Assembly: GCA_028698405.1 (NCBI GenBank)
Contig: JAQVDF010000149.1
Coordinates: forward strand, 1 to 5,719
DNA length: 5,719 bases
Source of the DNA: Phenylobacterium sp.
GTDB lineage: Bacteria > Pseudomonadota > Alphaproteobacteria > Caulobacterales > Caulobacteraceae
Direction of reading: 5' to 3'
Shown here: positions 1 to 5,719 of the stretch, piece by piece
How the letters are laid out: every line of letters begins with the position of its first letter
Numbering within the stretch: position 1 is the stretch's first letter
Translations under genes and position numbers: made by a program
The notes under the pieces: model-generated
Databases searched by the model: none
What the model saw: the letters and a program-made list of their open reading frames with translations, nothing else
What the model was told of the DNA's origin: nothing

Positions 1-14
1 CTTTGGCGCGACCT

Positions 15-18
15 GGAG
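15..18 (+). promoter_or_regulatory. Ribosome binding site for the lytic transglycosylase
   Basis: GGAG, followed by 8 bases and then TTG at 27-29. This favours the internal TTG over the TTG at 3-5, which has almost no upstream sequence in the window. Translation from 27 puts the basic n-region of the signal peptide at the protein N-terminus, which agrees with this choice. Confidence 0.6.
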
Positions 19-26
19 ACGTTCGT

Positions 27-2123
27 TTGACCTCCCCGGCCCGCAAAGCTCTCTACGGATTCAGCGCCGTCGCGCTGCTGGCCAGCGTGGCCGCCGCCCA
101 GGCCCTGGGTCCGCAGCCGGCGCAGGAGCCTGCCCCCGTCCTGCCCGCAGGGCCGCAGCCCTACCGCCCGGCCTCTACCGCGCCGGCGACGCCGGTCGCG
201 ACGAGCGATTCCCAGCGGATGGTCATGGCCATGGAGGCCGCCCGGCGGCGCGACGTCGCCGGCGCCCGCAGCCTGATGGCCGCCATCTCCGAGCCGGCCG
301 CGCGCAAGGTCGCCCTGTGGGCGCTGGTCGACGTGAACGGCGAGGTGCTGGGCTTCGCCGAAGTCGACCGCGCCCGCCGCGAACTGGCCGACTTCCCGCG
401 CGGCGCACGACGCCACGAGCTGGCCGAGAAGCTGCTCGAGACGTCCGGCCAGAGCCCGCAGCAGATCATCGCCTGGTTCGGGGGCAAGGACCCGGTCACC
501 GCCGAGGGCGCGATGGCGCTGGCCTCGGCCTACCGCATGACCGGCCAGCCGCAGCTGGCCAGCAACCTGATCCGCAACTTCTGGCGCACCAAGGTGTTCG
601 AGGCGCCGGCCCAGCGCACCATGCTGTCGCGCTTCGGCGACGCGCTGAACCAGGACGATCACGTCCGGCGGGCCGACATGCTGCTCTACGGCCCGCACGG
701 GCCTGCCACGCGCGACGTCGTGGCCCTGCTGCCCGCCGACCACAGGGCGGTGGCCGAGGCGCGGATGGCGCTGCGCAACAACGCCTCCAACGCGATCGAC
801 GTCGCCTCCAGCGTGCCGGCGCACCTTGCCAAGCACCCGGGCCTGGCCTTCGAGCGGGCCGGCTACTACCGGCGCAAGGGCCTGACGGTGCTGGCCCGCA
901 ACCAGCTCGCCGACGGTCCGCACGAGCCGATGGTCGGGGCGGCCGCCGACCGCATCTGGGACGTGCGCTATCCGCTGATCCTCGATGCGCTGAAGAACCG
1001 CGACTACCGGGGCGCCTACACGGCCGCCGCCAACAGCGGGCTGACCAGCGGCGTGCCCGCGGCCGAGCTGGAGTTCTACGCGGGCTGGATCGCCCTGACC
1101 AAGCTGCGCAACGCCAAGCAGGCGGAGGTCCACTTCGCCAACCTGGAGAAGATCGGCTCCTCGCCGATCACCCGCTCCAAGGCGCTCTACTGGCTGGGCC
1201 GCGCCGCCGAGGCGCAGGGGCGCAAGTCCGAGGCCCAGAAGCACTACGCGGCGGCGGCCAAGTACAACACCGCCTTCTACGGCCAGCTGGCCGGCGAGAA
1301 GGTGGACGGCGGCCGCATCACCCTGACGGCCGATCCGGAGATCAAGCCGGCCGACCGCGCCCGCTTCGAGGGCCGCGACGTGGTCAAGGCGACGCGCCTG
1401 CTGTTCCAGGCCGGCCAGAAGGACACCTTCAAGGTGTTCGCCCTGCACCTGGACGACATCCTCGACAACCTGGTCGACCAGGCCCAGCTCATCGACCTGA
1501 TCCGCGGCTACGGCGACCAGGACACCTCGATGAAGGCGGCCCGCGGCGCGGCCCAGCGCGGCTTCGTGCTGACCGACCGGGGCTATCCGATGCGCACTCC
1601 GCCGCAGGTGCCGGGCGCGCCGGAGCCGGCGCTCGTGCTGGGCGTCACCCGGCAGGAGAGCGGCTTCGACCCGATGGTTCGCTCCTCGGCCGACGCGCGC
1701 GGCATGATGCAGCTTCTGCCGTCGACGGCTCAGACCGTCGCCCGCAAGATGGGCGTCGACTACTCGGTCAGCCGCCTGCACGACCCGGACTACAACATGC
1801 GCCTGGGCTCGAGCTATCTGGGCGAGGTGGTCGGCCGGTTCAGCGGCTCCTACGTGCTGGGCGCGGCCGCCTACAACGCCGGGCCCGGCCGGCCGCCGCA
1901 GTGGATGGCGTTCTGCGGCGACCCGCGTACGTCGTCGACCGACCCGATCGACTTCATCGAGTGCATTCCGTTCACGGAAACCCGCACCTACGCCATGCGG
2001 GTGATGGAGGGCATGCAGGTCTACAAGGCCAAGCTCGCCGGCGGCTCGACGAAGATCACCCTGTCCCAGGACCTCGCCCGCGGCGGCTACGGGAGCCCCC
2101 GCGTCACCGCAATGGCGGACTAG
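27..2123 (+). CDS. Soluble lytic murein transglycosylase (Slt70-like), periplasmic
   Basis: Predicted exolytic peptidoglycan transglycosylase: it cleaves the MurNAc-GlcNAc bond with formation of 1,6-anhydro-MurNAc in the periplasm. Numbering from TTG-27 (698 aa): residues 1-26 form a Sec signal peptide (R6, K7, hydrophobic 8-23, AQA cleavage motif at 24-26). A Pro/Ala-rich linker runs to about residue 65, then helical repeats typical of the Slt superhelix (for example ALYWLGRAAEAQG from 386 and FYGQLA at 417-422). The C-terminal SLT domain has the catalytic Glu544 in RQESGFD, GMMQLLPSTA from 559, AAYNAGPGR at 614-622 and a downstream IPFTETRTY motif. Cys630 and Cys646 could pair in the periplasm. 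Length is close to that of E. coli Slt70. TTG-27 is preferred because GGAG lies 8 bases upstream and the signal peptide begins there. TTG-3 in the same frame, or a start before the window, is the alternative. The gene ends 4 bases from the convergent MarR gene. Family assignment is firm; the precise start is less so. Confidence 0.95.
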   Translation: MTSPARKALYGFSAVALLASVAAAQALGPQPAQEPAPVLPAGPQPYRPASTAPATPVATSDSQRMVMAMEAARRRDVAGARSLMAAISEPAARKVALWALVDVNGEVLGFAEVDRARRELADFPRGARRHELAEKLLETSGQSPQQIIAWFGGKDPVTAEGAMALASAYRMTGQPQLASNLIRNFWRTKVFEAPAQRTMLSRFGDALNQDDHVRRADMLLYGPHGPATRDVVALLPADHRAVAEARMALRNNASNAIDVASSVPAHLAKHPGLAFERAGYYRRKGLTVLARNQLADGPHEPMVGAAADRIWDVRYPLILDALKNRDYRGAYTAAANSGLTSGVPAAELEFYAGWIALTKLRNAKQAEVHFANLEKIGSSPITRSKALYWLGRAAEAQGRKSEAQKHYAAAAKYNTAFYGQLAGEKVDGGRITLTADPEIKPADRARFEGRDVVKATRLLFQAGQKDTFKVFALHLDDILDNLVDQAQLIDLIRGYGDQDTSMKAARGAAQRGFVLTDRGYPMRTPPQVPGAPEPALVLGVTRQESGFDPMVRSSADARGMMQLLPSTAQTVARKMGVDYSVSRLHDPDYNMRLGSSYLGEVVGRFSGSYVLGAAAYNAGPGRPPQWMAFCGDPRTSSTDPIDFIECIPFTETRTYAMRVMEGMQVYKAKLAGGSTKITLSQDLARGGYGSPRVTAMAD

Positions 2124-2127
2124 GGCG

Positions 2128-2436
2128 CTACGCGCGCGCCTTCAGCGTCTCGATCAGTTCGCCGACGGCGGCGCGCACCTTCTCGGCCTGCTGGGCGGTG
2201 AAGCCGGCGCCTTCGGCGAGGCGCTGAGGGATGCAGACGGCTTCGGCGCGCAGGGCGTCGCCCTTGGAGGTGAGGTCGATGAGGACCCGGCGCTCGTCCT
2301 GAGGGTCGCGGCGGCGCGTGACCAGTCCCGCCGACTCCATCCGCTTGAGCAGCGGGGTCAGCGTGCCGCTGTCGAGATAGAGCAACGCCGCCGCCCACGC
2401 TTGTGCTAGACTATCATCAAATCGAGTCCGTTTCAT
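2128..2436 (-). CDS. MarR/OhrR-like transcriptional regulator, N-terminally truncated (possible pseudogene)
   Basis: The 102-residue reading frame matches the second half of MarR-family regulators, closest in wording to the OhrR group. Residues 20-37 (YLDSGTLTPLLKRMESAG) are the recognition-helix region, 38-56 (LVTRRRDPQDERRVLIDLT) the beta-wing with its DxRxxxxxLT signature, and 57-102 the C-terminal dimerisation helices. Full-length members are about 140-150 aa. Here only about 19 residues precede the recognition helix, so most of helix 1, all of helix 2 and the first HTH helix are missing, including the LCFALYSA-type segment that carries the reactive Cys in OhrR. The sole Cys is Cys68. The first dozen codons (AAA, ACT, CGA, TTT, GAT, AGT, CTA, GCA, CAA) are AT-ending and unlike the rest of the gene, so they may be promoter DNA rather than true coding sequence. 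ATG-2436 is the obvious start but overlaps the start of the divergent lipoprotein gene. No ohr-like gene is in the window. Homology is clear; function is doubtful. Confidence 0.72.
   Translation of the reverse strand: MKRTRFDDSLAQAWAAALLYLDSGTLTPLLKRMESAGLVTRRRDPQDERRVLIDLTSKGDALRAEAVCIPQRLAEGAGFTAQQAEKVRAAVGELIETLKARA
2405..2412 (+). promoter_or_regulatory. Possible -10 element of the lipoprotein promoter
   Basis: GCTAGACT fits most of the Caulobacter-type housekeeping -10 consensus GCTANAWC. It lies in an AT-rich island (2401-2436, about 40% GC in a region above 70%), 22 bases before the lipoprotein ATG. No convincing TTGAC-type -35 is seen at the expected distance, so this is tentative. 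Confidence 0.3.
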
Positions 2437-2659
2437 GCCGCGACCTGTTCCGACCATCGCTCTGGCCGCGGCCGCCGCGGCGCTCGCCGCCTGCGCGAAC
2501 GGCCCGCCCCGCGCCGGCCCCACCGCAACCGAACTGGAAGAGCTGCAAGCGGCCTGCGAGGCCCGCGGCGGCGTCCTCGTGCCCAGCGGCGCCTCCACCG
2601 GCCGGCCGGCGCTGGACGAGGTCTGCAAGATCCCCGACGCCTCTCGCCTGCCTCGCTAG
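2435..2659 (+). CDS. Small predicted lipoprotein of unknown function
   Basis: A 74-residue protein, not recognised as a named family. Residues 1-20 form a lipoprotein signal peptide: short n-region with Arg3, Ala/Leu-rich core, and lipobox LAAC at 17-20 with Cys20 as the expected lipidated residue. The mature part of about 55 residues has a small predicted helix (TELEELQAACEARGG, from 32) and two further cysteines, Cys41 and Cys64, which could form a periplasmic disulfide. Ala21-Asn22 after the Cys gives no Asp+2 retention signal, so outer-membrane sorting is likely if the E. coli rule applies. ATG-2435 is the only start that gives the full signal peptide; the upstream SD is weak (CGAG, 8 bases before). 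The start codon overlaps the start of the minus-strand MarR gene, and the TAG overlaps the TAG of the convergent ATPase gene. The signal peptide and lipobox argue that it is real. Confidence 0.75.
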   Translation: MPRPVPTIALAAAAAALAACANGPPRAGPTATELEELQAACEARGGVLVPSGASTGRPALDEVCKIPDASRLPR

Positions 2660-3417
2660 GCCGGCGCGCGGCGGGCGGCGAGCACGGGGCCGGCGGCGGT
2701 GTCGATCAGCTCGCCGTCGAGGCCGAACACCTGTGCGAGGACGGCGGGCGTCAGCGCTTCGCGGGGCGTCCCGTCGGCGATGGTGGCGCCGCGAGCGATG
2801 ACCACGATGCGGTCGCAGGCGCGGGCGGCCAGCGTCAGGTCGTGCAGGGTGACGATCACCGCCCTTCCCGCGCGCGCCTCTTCGCGCAGCAGCTCCAGCG
2901 CCAGGAACTGGGAGTCGGGATCGAGTCCGGCGGCCGGCTCGTCGGCGGCCAGCAGCGGCGCCGCGGTGGCCAGCAACCGGGCGAACAGCACCCTCGCCCG
3001 CTCTCCGCCGGAAAGGTCGAGCACGCCGCGCCCGGCGGCGTCCGCCATCCCCACCCGCGCGAGCGCCTGCATCGCCGCCTCGCGCGCCGGGCGTGGAGGA
3101 CGGTTGGCGGCGCCCAAGGCGGCGATCCGCCAGGCCGGCAGGTTCCAGCCCACCCGCCGCTCCTGCGGCAGATAGCCGGCCAGCGCCGCGCGCTGCAGGT
3201 CCGAGAGCCCGGCGACGTCCCGCCCGCCGAGCCGGGCGGCGCCCGCCTGCAGTCGTACGAGGCCGAGGGCGGCGCGCAGCAGCGTCGACTTGCCTGCCCC
3301 GTTGGGGCCGACGAGGCCGACCACCTCGCCCGGCCGCACGCAGAGCGAGGCGCCGGTCAGGGCCTCGACCCGGCCGAGGCGCGCCCTGGCGCCGGAGATC
3401 TCCAGCGCCGGCGTCAT
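2656..3417 (-). CDS. ABC importer ATPase, FecE/BtuD type (metal-chelate uptake)
   Basis: Cytoplasmic ATP-binding subunit of a type II (BtuCD/FhuC-like) importer, 253 aa, the usual length. All nucleotide-binding motifs are present: Walker A GPNGAGKST at 37-45, Q-loop Gln85 (YLPQE), signature LSGGE at 135-139, Walker B LLAADEP at 155-161 with catalytic Glu160, D-loop AGLD at 163-166, and H-loop His192 (VTLHD). The LPQ Q-loop and the TLHDL/ALTPAVLAQVFG C-terminal pattern are typical of the FecE/BtuD/HmuV group. ATG-3417 overlaps the permease stop by four bases (ATGA) and has GGAG 9 bases upstream, so it is probably translationally coupled. A longer in-frame reading upstream is the shadow of the permease gene. 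This is the last gene of the operon. Its TAG overlaps the stop of the convergent lipoprotein gene, and no U-tract terminator was seen. ATPase function is certain; the substrate is not. Confidence 0.95.
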   Translation of the reverse strand: MTPALEISGARARLGRVEALTGASLCVRPGEVVGLVGPNGAGKSTLLRAALGLVRLQAGAARLGGRDVAGLSDLQRAALAGYLPQERRVGWNLPAWRIAALGAANRPPRPAREAAMQALARVGMADAAGRGVLDLSGGERARVLFARLLATAAPLLAADEPAAGLDPDSQFLALELLREEARAGRAVIVTLHDLTLAARACDRIVVIARGATIADGTPREALTPAVLAQVFGLDGELIDTAAGPVLAARRAPA

Positions 3418-4397
3418 CCGCGCCAGCTCCGGGCGGCGCGCCAGGCGATCATGGCGAACAGCGGCGCGCCGAACAGCGCCGTGACCACGCCCAGCTTCAG
3501 TTCCTGTTCGGTGGGGATCAGTCGCCCGGCGAGGTCGGCGGCGACGAGCAGGGCCGCCCCCGCAAGCGCCGAGGGCGCCAGCGTGCGGGCCGGGTCCGCT
3601 CCGGCCGCGGCGCGGACGAGGTGCGGCGCGGCCAAGCCCACGAAGCCGATGACACCCGCCACGGCGACCGCCGCGCCGGTCAGCAGCGCCGCACCTGCCA
3701 CCGCCGCGGCCCGCAGCCGCGCCATCGGCAGGCCGGACAGCGCGGCGGTCTCCTCGCCGAGGGTCAGCATGACGAGGCCGCGGGCGGCGTAGGCGCACAG
3801 GCCCGCGCCGGCCGCCATCGGCAGGGCCGCACGGGCAAGGTCCCCCCAGTCGCGGTTGGCGACCGAGCCCAGCAGCCAGCCGAGGATCTCGGTCGTGGCG
3901 ATGGGCGACGGGGAGAGGTTGAACACCAGGCTGGTCAGGGCCCCGGCGAAGGCCGACAAGGCCACGCCGAACAGGATCAGGGTCTCCGGCTCGCGGAAGC
4001 GGGCGGCGAGCGCGGTCAGCACGCCCCCGGCCAGCAGCGCCGCCGCCAGCGCCGCGGCCTCGACGCCCCCGGGGGCGGCGGCGAGCCCCGCCGAGATGGC
4101 CAGGGCCGCCCCGAGCCCGGCGCCCGCCGAAACACCCAGCACCCCCGGGTCGGCCAGCGGGTTGCGCAGCAGGCCCTGCATCACCGCCCCGGCCAGGCCC
4201 AGCGCCGCCCCCACCGCCGCCGCGGCGGCGACGCGCGGGGCGCGGATCTCCCAGACGATCTGCGCCTGCGGCGTGTCCGGCTGCAGCGCGAGCCGCCAGC
4301 CGTCCGCTCCCAGCGCCACCTCGCCGAGCGCCAGCCCCAGCAGCGCCAGCAGCACCAGCCCCGCCGCCAGCAGGCCGTTCAGGCGCAGCGCGTTCAC
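3414..4397 (-). CDS. FecCD/BtuC-family ABC transporter permease
   Basis: Inner-membrane permease of the FecCD family, 327 aa, expected to form a homodimer with about ten membrane helices per subunit. Recognisable family landmarks are the first hydrophobic segment (about 8-25), the IRAPR motif (51-55), QGLLRNPLADP at 74-84 followed by a Gly-rich GVLGVSAGAG stretch, GFVGLAAPHLVR at 251-262 (the cytoplasmic coupling-helix region that contacts the ATPase), and GVVTALFGAP at 303-312 near the C-terminus. Most of the rest is Ala/Leu-rich hydrophobic sequence with several predicted membrane helices. The GTG start at 4397 overlaps the stop of the binding-protein gene by four bases (GTGA), and its own TGA overlaps the ATPase ATG. 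Only one permease gene is present, so a homodimer as in BtuC is more likely than a FhuB-type fusion or a FecC/FecD pair. Substrate is unresolved: siderophore, haem or corrinoid. Confidence 0.95.
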   Translation of the reverse strand: MNALRLNGLLAAGLVLLALLGLALGEVALGADGWRLALQPDTPQAQIVWEIRAPRVAAAAAVGAALGLAGAVMQGLLRNPLADPGVLGVSAGAGLGAALAISAGLAAAPGGVEAAALAAALLAGGVLTALAARFREPETLILFGVALSAFAGALTSLVFNLSPSPIATTEILGWLLGSVANRDWGDLARAALPMAAGAGLCAYAARGLVMLTLGEETAALSGLPMARLRAAAVAGAALLTGAAVAVAGVIGFVGLAAPHLVRAAAGADPARTLAPSALAGAALLVAADLAGRLIPTEQELKLGVVTALFGAPLFAMIAWRAARSWRG

Positions 4398-5254
4398 TTC
4401 GGGGCCCGCGCCGCCAGGGTTTCGGCCGCCTCGGCCACGAACCAGCCCGGGCAGCCGATCACCTCCCCCGGCAGCGAGGCGATGGTGCGGTCCTTCACGG
4501 TCCTCCGCAGCGCCTGATGGCGGCCCGGCCCCCAGTTCGCGTTGGCCAGCATGAAGGTGTCGAAGAAGCCCAGCACGACCGCCGCGGGCGGCCGCATGAC
4601 CAGCGCCTCGAGCGAGACGGTGGAATAGCCGGGACGCGAGGCCGCGGGCGTCAGGCCGGCGGCCTCCAGCATCGCCCCGATCAGGGTCCCCTTCCCGGCC
4701 GTCGCGCCGCCGGGCGGGAGGTAGAGCGCCCGCGCTCCGCCCCAGGCGCCGCCGGCGCGGGCGAGCCGGTCGTCCATCTCGCGAACCAGCGCCTCGGCCC
4801 GGGCCGGCTGGCCGAGCGCGGCGCCGATCTCGCGCAGGCTAAGCCGCACGTCGTCGAAGGAAGTCGCCTCGGGCGCCTCGACCACGGCGATCCCGCGCCG
4901 GCGCAGGGCCGCCAGCAACTTTTCGTCGCCGCCCCAGTGACGGACCACCACGTCGGGCCTGGCGGCCAGCACGGATTCCAGCGTCGTGCGCCGCAGCGGC
5001 AGGCCACGGGCTTGCTCACGAAGACGGGAATCGGCGTCGTCGGCGCGCGTCGATAGTCCGACGATCGCCTCGCGCGGGCTCAGCGCCAGCACGTACTGAT
5101 CCGCGCACTGATCGAGTGAGAAGACGCGCGGGGCCGCCGCCACCGGCCAAGCGGCGAGCACGGCCAGCCCCGCGGCGAGCGAAATCAGGCCGGCGCGAGC
5201 CCGTCCAGCAGGCCGTCGAGCGTCAGGGTCAGGAGTTGACGACGCGCCGCCCAC
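4394..5254 (-). CDS. Periplasmic metal-chelate-binding protein (helical-backbone, BtuF/FepB-like)
   Basis: Substrate-binding component of the importer, family Peripla_BP_2. Numbering from GTG-5254 (286 aa): a basic stretch at 13-20, hydrophobic core 23-36 and AxA region 38-41 form a signal peptide. The mature protein opens with PRVFSLDQCADQYVLAL, the usual first strand and helix. Further family features are the VLAARPDVVVRHWGG segment (Trp107), the GIAVVEAPEATSFDDV hinge strand, the long backbone helix after it, the Gly-rich PPGGATAGKGTLIGAMLEAAG stretch split across about 198-218, and CPGWF at 268-272 near the C-terminus. Trp107 and Trp271-Phe272 fall near positions where BtuF places aromatic residues around cobalamin, but this alone does not prove the ligand. 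The start is uncertain. GTG-5254 overlaps the TetR gene by 70 bases with a poor SD. CTG-5188 would give a CTGA four-base overlap but a signal peptide without an N-terminal charge. ATG-5398 would add a long non-homologous Arg/Gly-rich extension. Confidence 0.88.
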   Translation of the reverse strand: MGGASSTPDPDARRPAGRARAGLISLAAGLAVLAAWPVAAAPRVFSLDQCADQYVLALSPREAIVGLSTRADDADSRLREQARGLPLRRTTLESVLAARPDVVVRHWGGDEKLLAALRRRGIAVVEAPEATSFDDVRLSLREIGAALGQPARAEALVREMDDRLARAGGAWGGARALYLPPGGATAGKGTLIGAMLEAAGLTPAASRPGYSTVSLEALVMRPPAAVVLGFFDTFMLANANWGPGRHQALRRTVKDRTIASLPGEVIGCPGWFVAEAAETLAARAPK

Positions 5255-5719
5255 TTCACGTCCGGCCGCGAGATGACCAGCGCCACCATGCCGTGGCAGG
5301 CGGCCCACAGCGCCTGGGCGACCGCCTCGGTGTCGGCCGCCTTGAGGCGCCCGGCCTCGCCCAGCTCGCCCACGACCCGGCAGAAGATCTCGTAGCATTG
5401 CGCGCCCAGGCCGGATGTCCCCATCTGCACAGCCGATACGGGACGGCCGCCGCCGAACACAAGCAGATATGAGTTCGGGTGCTCGAAGCCCCAGAGCATG
5501 TAGGCTTCCAGCATGGCCCGCAGCCGCACCCGCGCGTCGGCCTTGCGGCCGGCGATCTCGGTGTTGCGGTCGAGCAGCTGCTGCATCGTCCGCTCGCAGA
5601 TCTCGTGCAGGATGCAGCTCTTGTCCTTGAAGTGCATGTAGAGGGCGGTCGAGGAGACGCCGACCTCGTCGGCGATCTTCCGGATGGTCGCCCCCTCGTA
5701 GCCCTCGGCTACGAATATC
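5185..5719 (-). CDS. TetR/AcrR-family regulator with WHG-type C-terminal domain (5' end outside window)
   Basis: The last 177 residues are in the window; the N-terminus lies beyond the right edge. Reading through from 5718, the frame gives IFVAEGYEGATIRKIADEV and then GVSSTALYMHFKDK, the classical TetR helix-turn-helix with the ALYxHFxxK recognition-helix end. The ATG at 5637 falls inside this HTH (YMHF) and is not the start. The C-terminal ligand and dimer domain includes a YMLWGFEHPNSYLLVF segment and ALWAACHGMVALVI near 5278-5318, matching the WHG-type TetR C-terminal domain. Only a few residues (about the first 10-20) should be missing. The gene lies just upstream of, and overlaps, the binding-protein gene on the same strand, so it is probably cotranscribed with the importer and may regulate it and itself; this is inferred from position. 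The inducer is unknown. Its operator would lie outside the window. Confidence 0.93.
   Translation of the reverse strand, partial: IFVAEGYEGATIRKIADEVGVSSTALYMHFKDKSCILHEICERTMQQLLDRNTEIAGRKADARVRLRAMLEAYMLWGFEHPNSYLLVFGGGRPVSAVQMGTSGLGAQCYEIFCRVVGELGEAGRLKAADTEAVAQALWAACHGMVALVISRPDVKWAARRQLLTLTLDGLLDGLAPA

Noticed and set aside
317..2227. 636-codon open frame on the plus strand overlapping the transglycosylase
   Set aside because: Its translation is Arg/Gly/Ala/Pro-rich with no recognisable domain. Such frames arise from high GC3 in the true frame, and the SLT motifs lie in the other frame.
2599..2614. CCGGCCGGCCGG-type palindrome in the lipoprotein gene
   Set aside because: It is short and explained by Gly/Arg/Pro codons in a very GC-rich gene; there is no U-tract, so it is not called a terminator.
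2128..2628. 166-residue version of the MarR protein starting at 2628, which would restore family length
   Set aside because: The added N-terminus is Ser/Ala-rich, antisense to the lipoprotein gene, and shows no MarR helix 1-2 pattern, so it does not supply the missing half.
2656..3798. 380-residue version of the ATPase with a long N-terminal extension
   Set aside because: The extra residues are the permease gene read in another frame and have no ABC homology. ATG-3417 with its SD and four-base overlap gives a normal 253-aa ATPase.
3093..4517. 474-codon open frame antisense to the permease and ATPase genes
   Set aside because: Low-complexity Arg/Gly/Gln-rich translation, and it spans two well-supported genes on the other strand; a shadow of GC-rich coding.
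5185..5637. TetR gene starting at ATG-5637
   Set aside because: The frame stays open to the window edge and encodes the rest of the TetR helix-turn-helix; this Met is inside the HTH.

Overview
The window is very GC-rich (over 70% by eye) and almost wholly coding. Codon use, the Slt-type lytic transglycosylase and a possible GCTANA-type -10 element suggest an alphaproteobacterium, probably of the Caulobacterales (Caulobacter/Phenylobacterium/Brevundimonas type). The assignment is an inference from style, not from a marker gene.

Layout. (1) 27-2123, plus strand: a periplasmic Slt70-type soluble lytic murein transglycosylase with signal peptide, long helical-repeat region and C-terminal SLT catalytic domain. 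(2) 2128-2436, minus strand: a short MarR/OhrR-like regulator that keeps the recognition helix, wing and C-terminal helices but lacks most of the N-terminal half of the family. It is probably a remnant. (3) 2435-2659, plus strand: a 74-residue predicted lipoprotein of unknown function. Its start codon overlaps that of the MarR remnant (CATG) and its stop overlaps the stop of the next gene (CTAG). (4) 2656-5719, minus strand: a tightly overlapping four-gene operon, read from the right edge leftwards. It encodes a TetR/AcrR regulator with a WHG-type C-terminal domain (cut by the window edge), a helical-backbone periplasmic metal-chelate-binding protein, a FecCD/BtuC-type permease and a FecE/BtuD-type ATPase.

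The operon makes a complete BtuFCD/FhuBCD-type importer under a probable local TetR regulator. The binding protein captures a metal chelate (siderophore, haem-like or corrinoid) in the periplasm, a permease dimer carries it across the inner membrane, and the ATPase drives the cycle. No TonB-dependent receptor, riboswitch or biosynthetic gene is visible, so the ligand cannot be fixed.

No wholly new system is evident. The most interesting part is 2380-2440, where a truncated MarR gene, an AT-rich promoter-like island and overlapping start codons meet. There are no tRNA or rRNA genes, CRISPR arrays, insertion sequences or long repeats, and no non-coding stretch exceeds about 30 bases.
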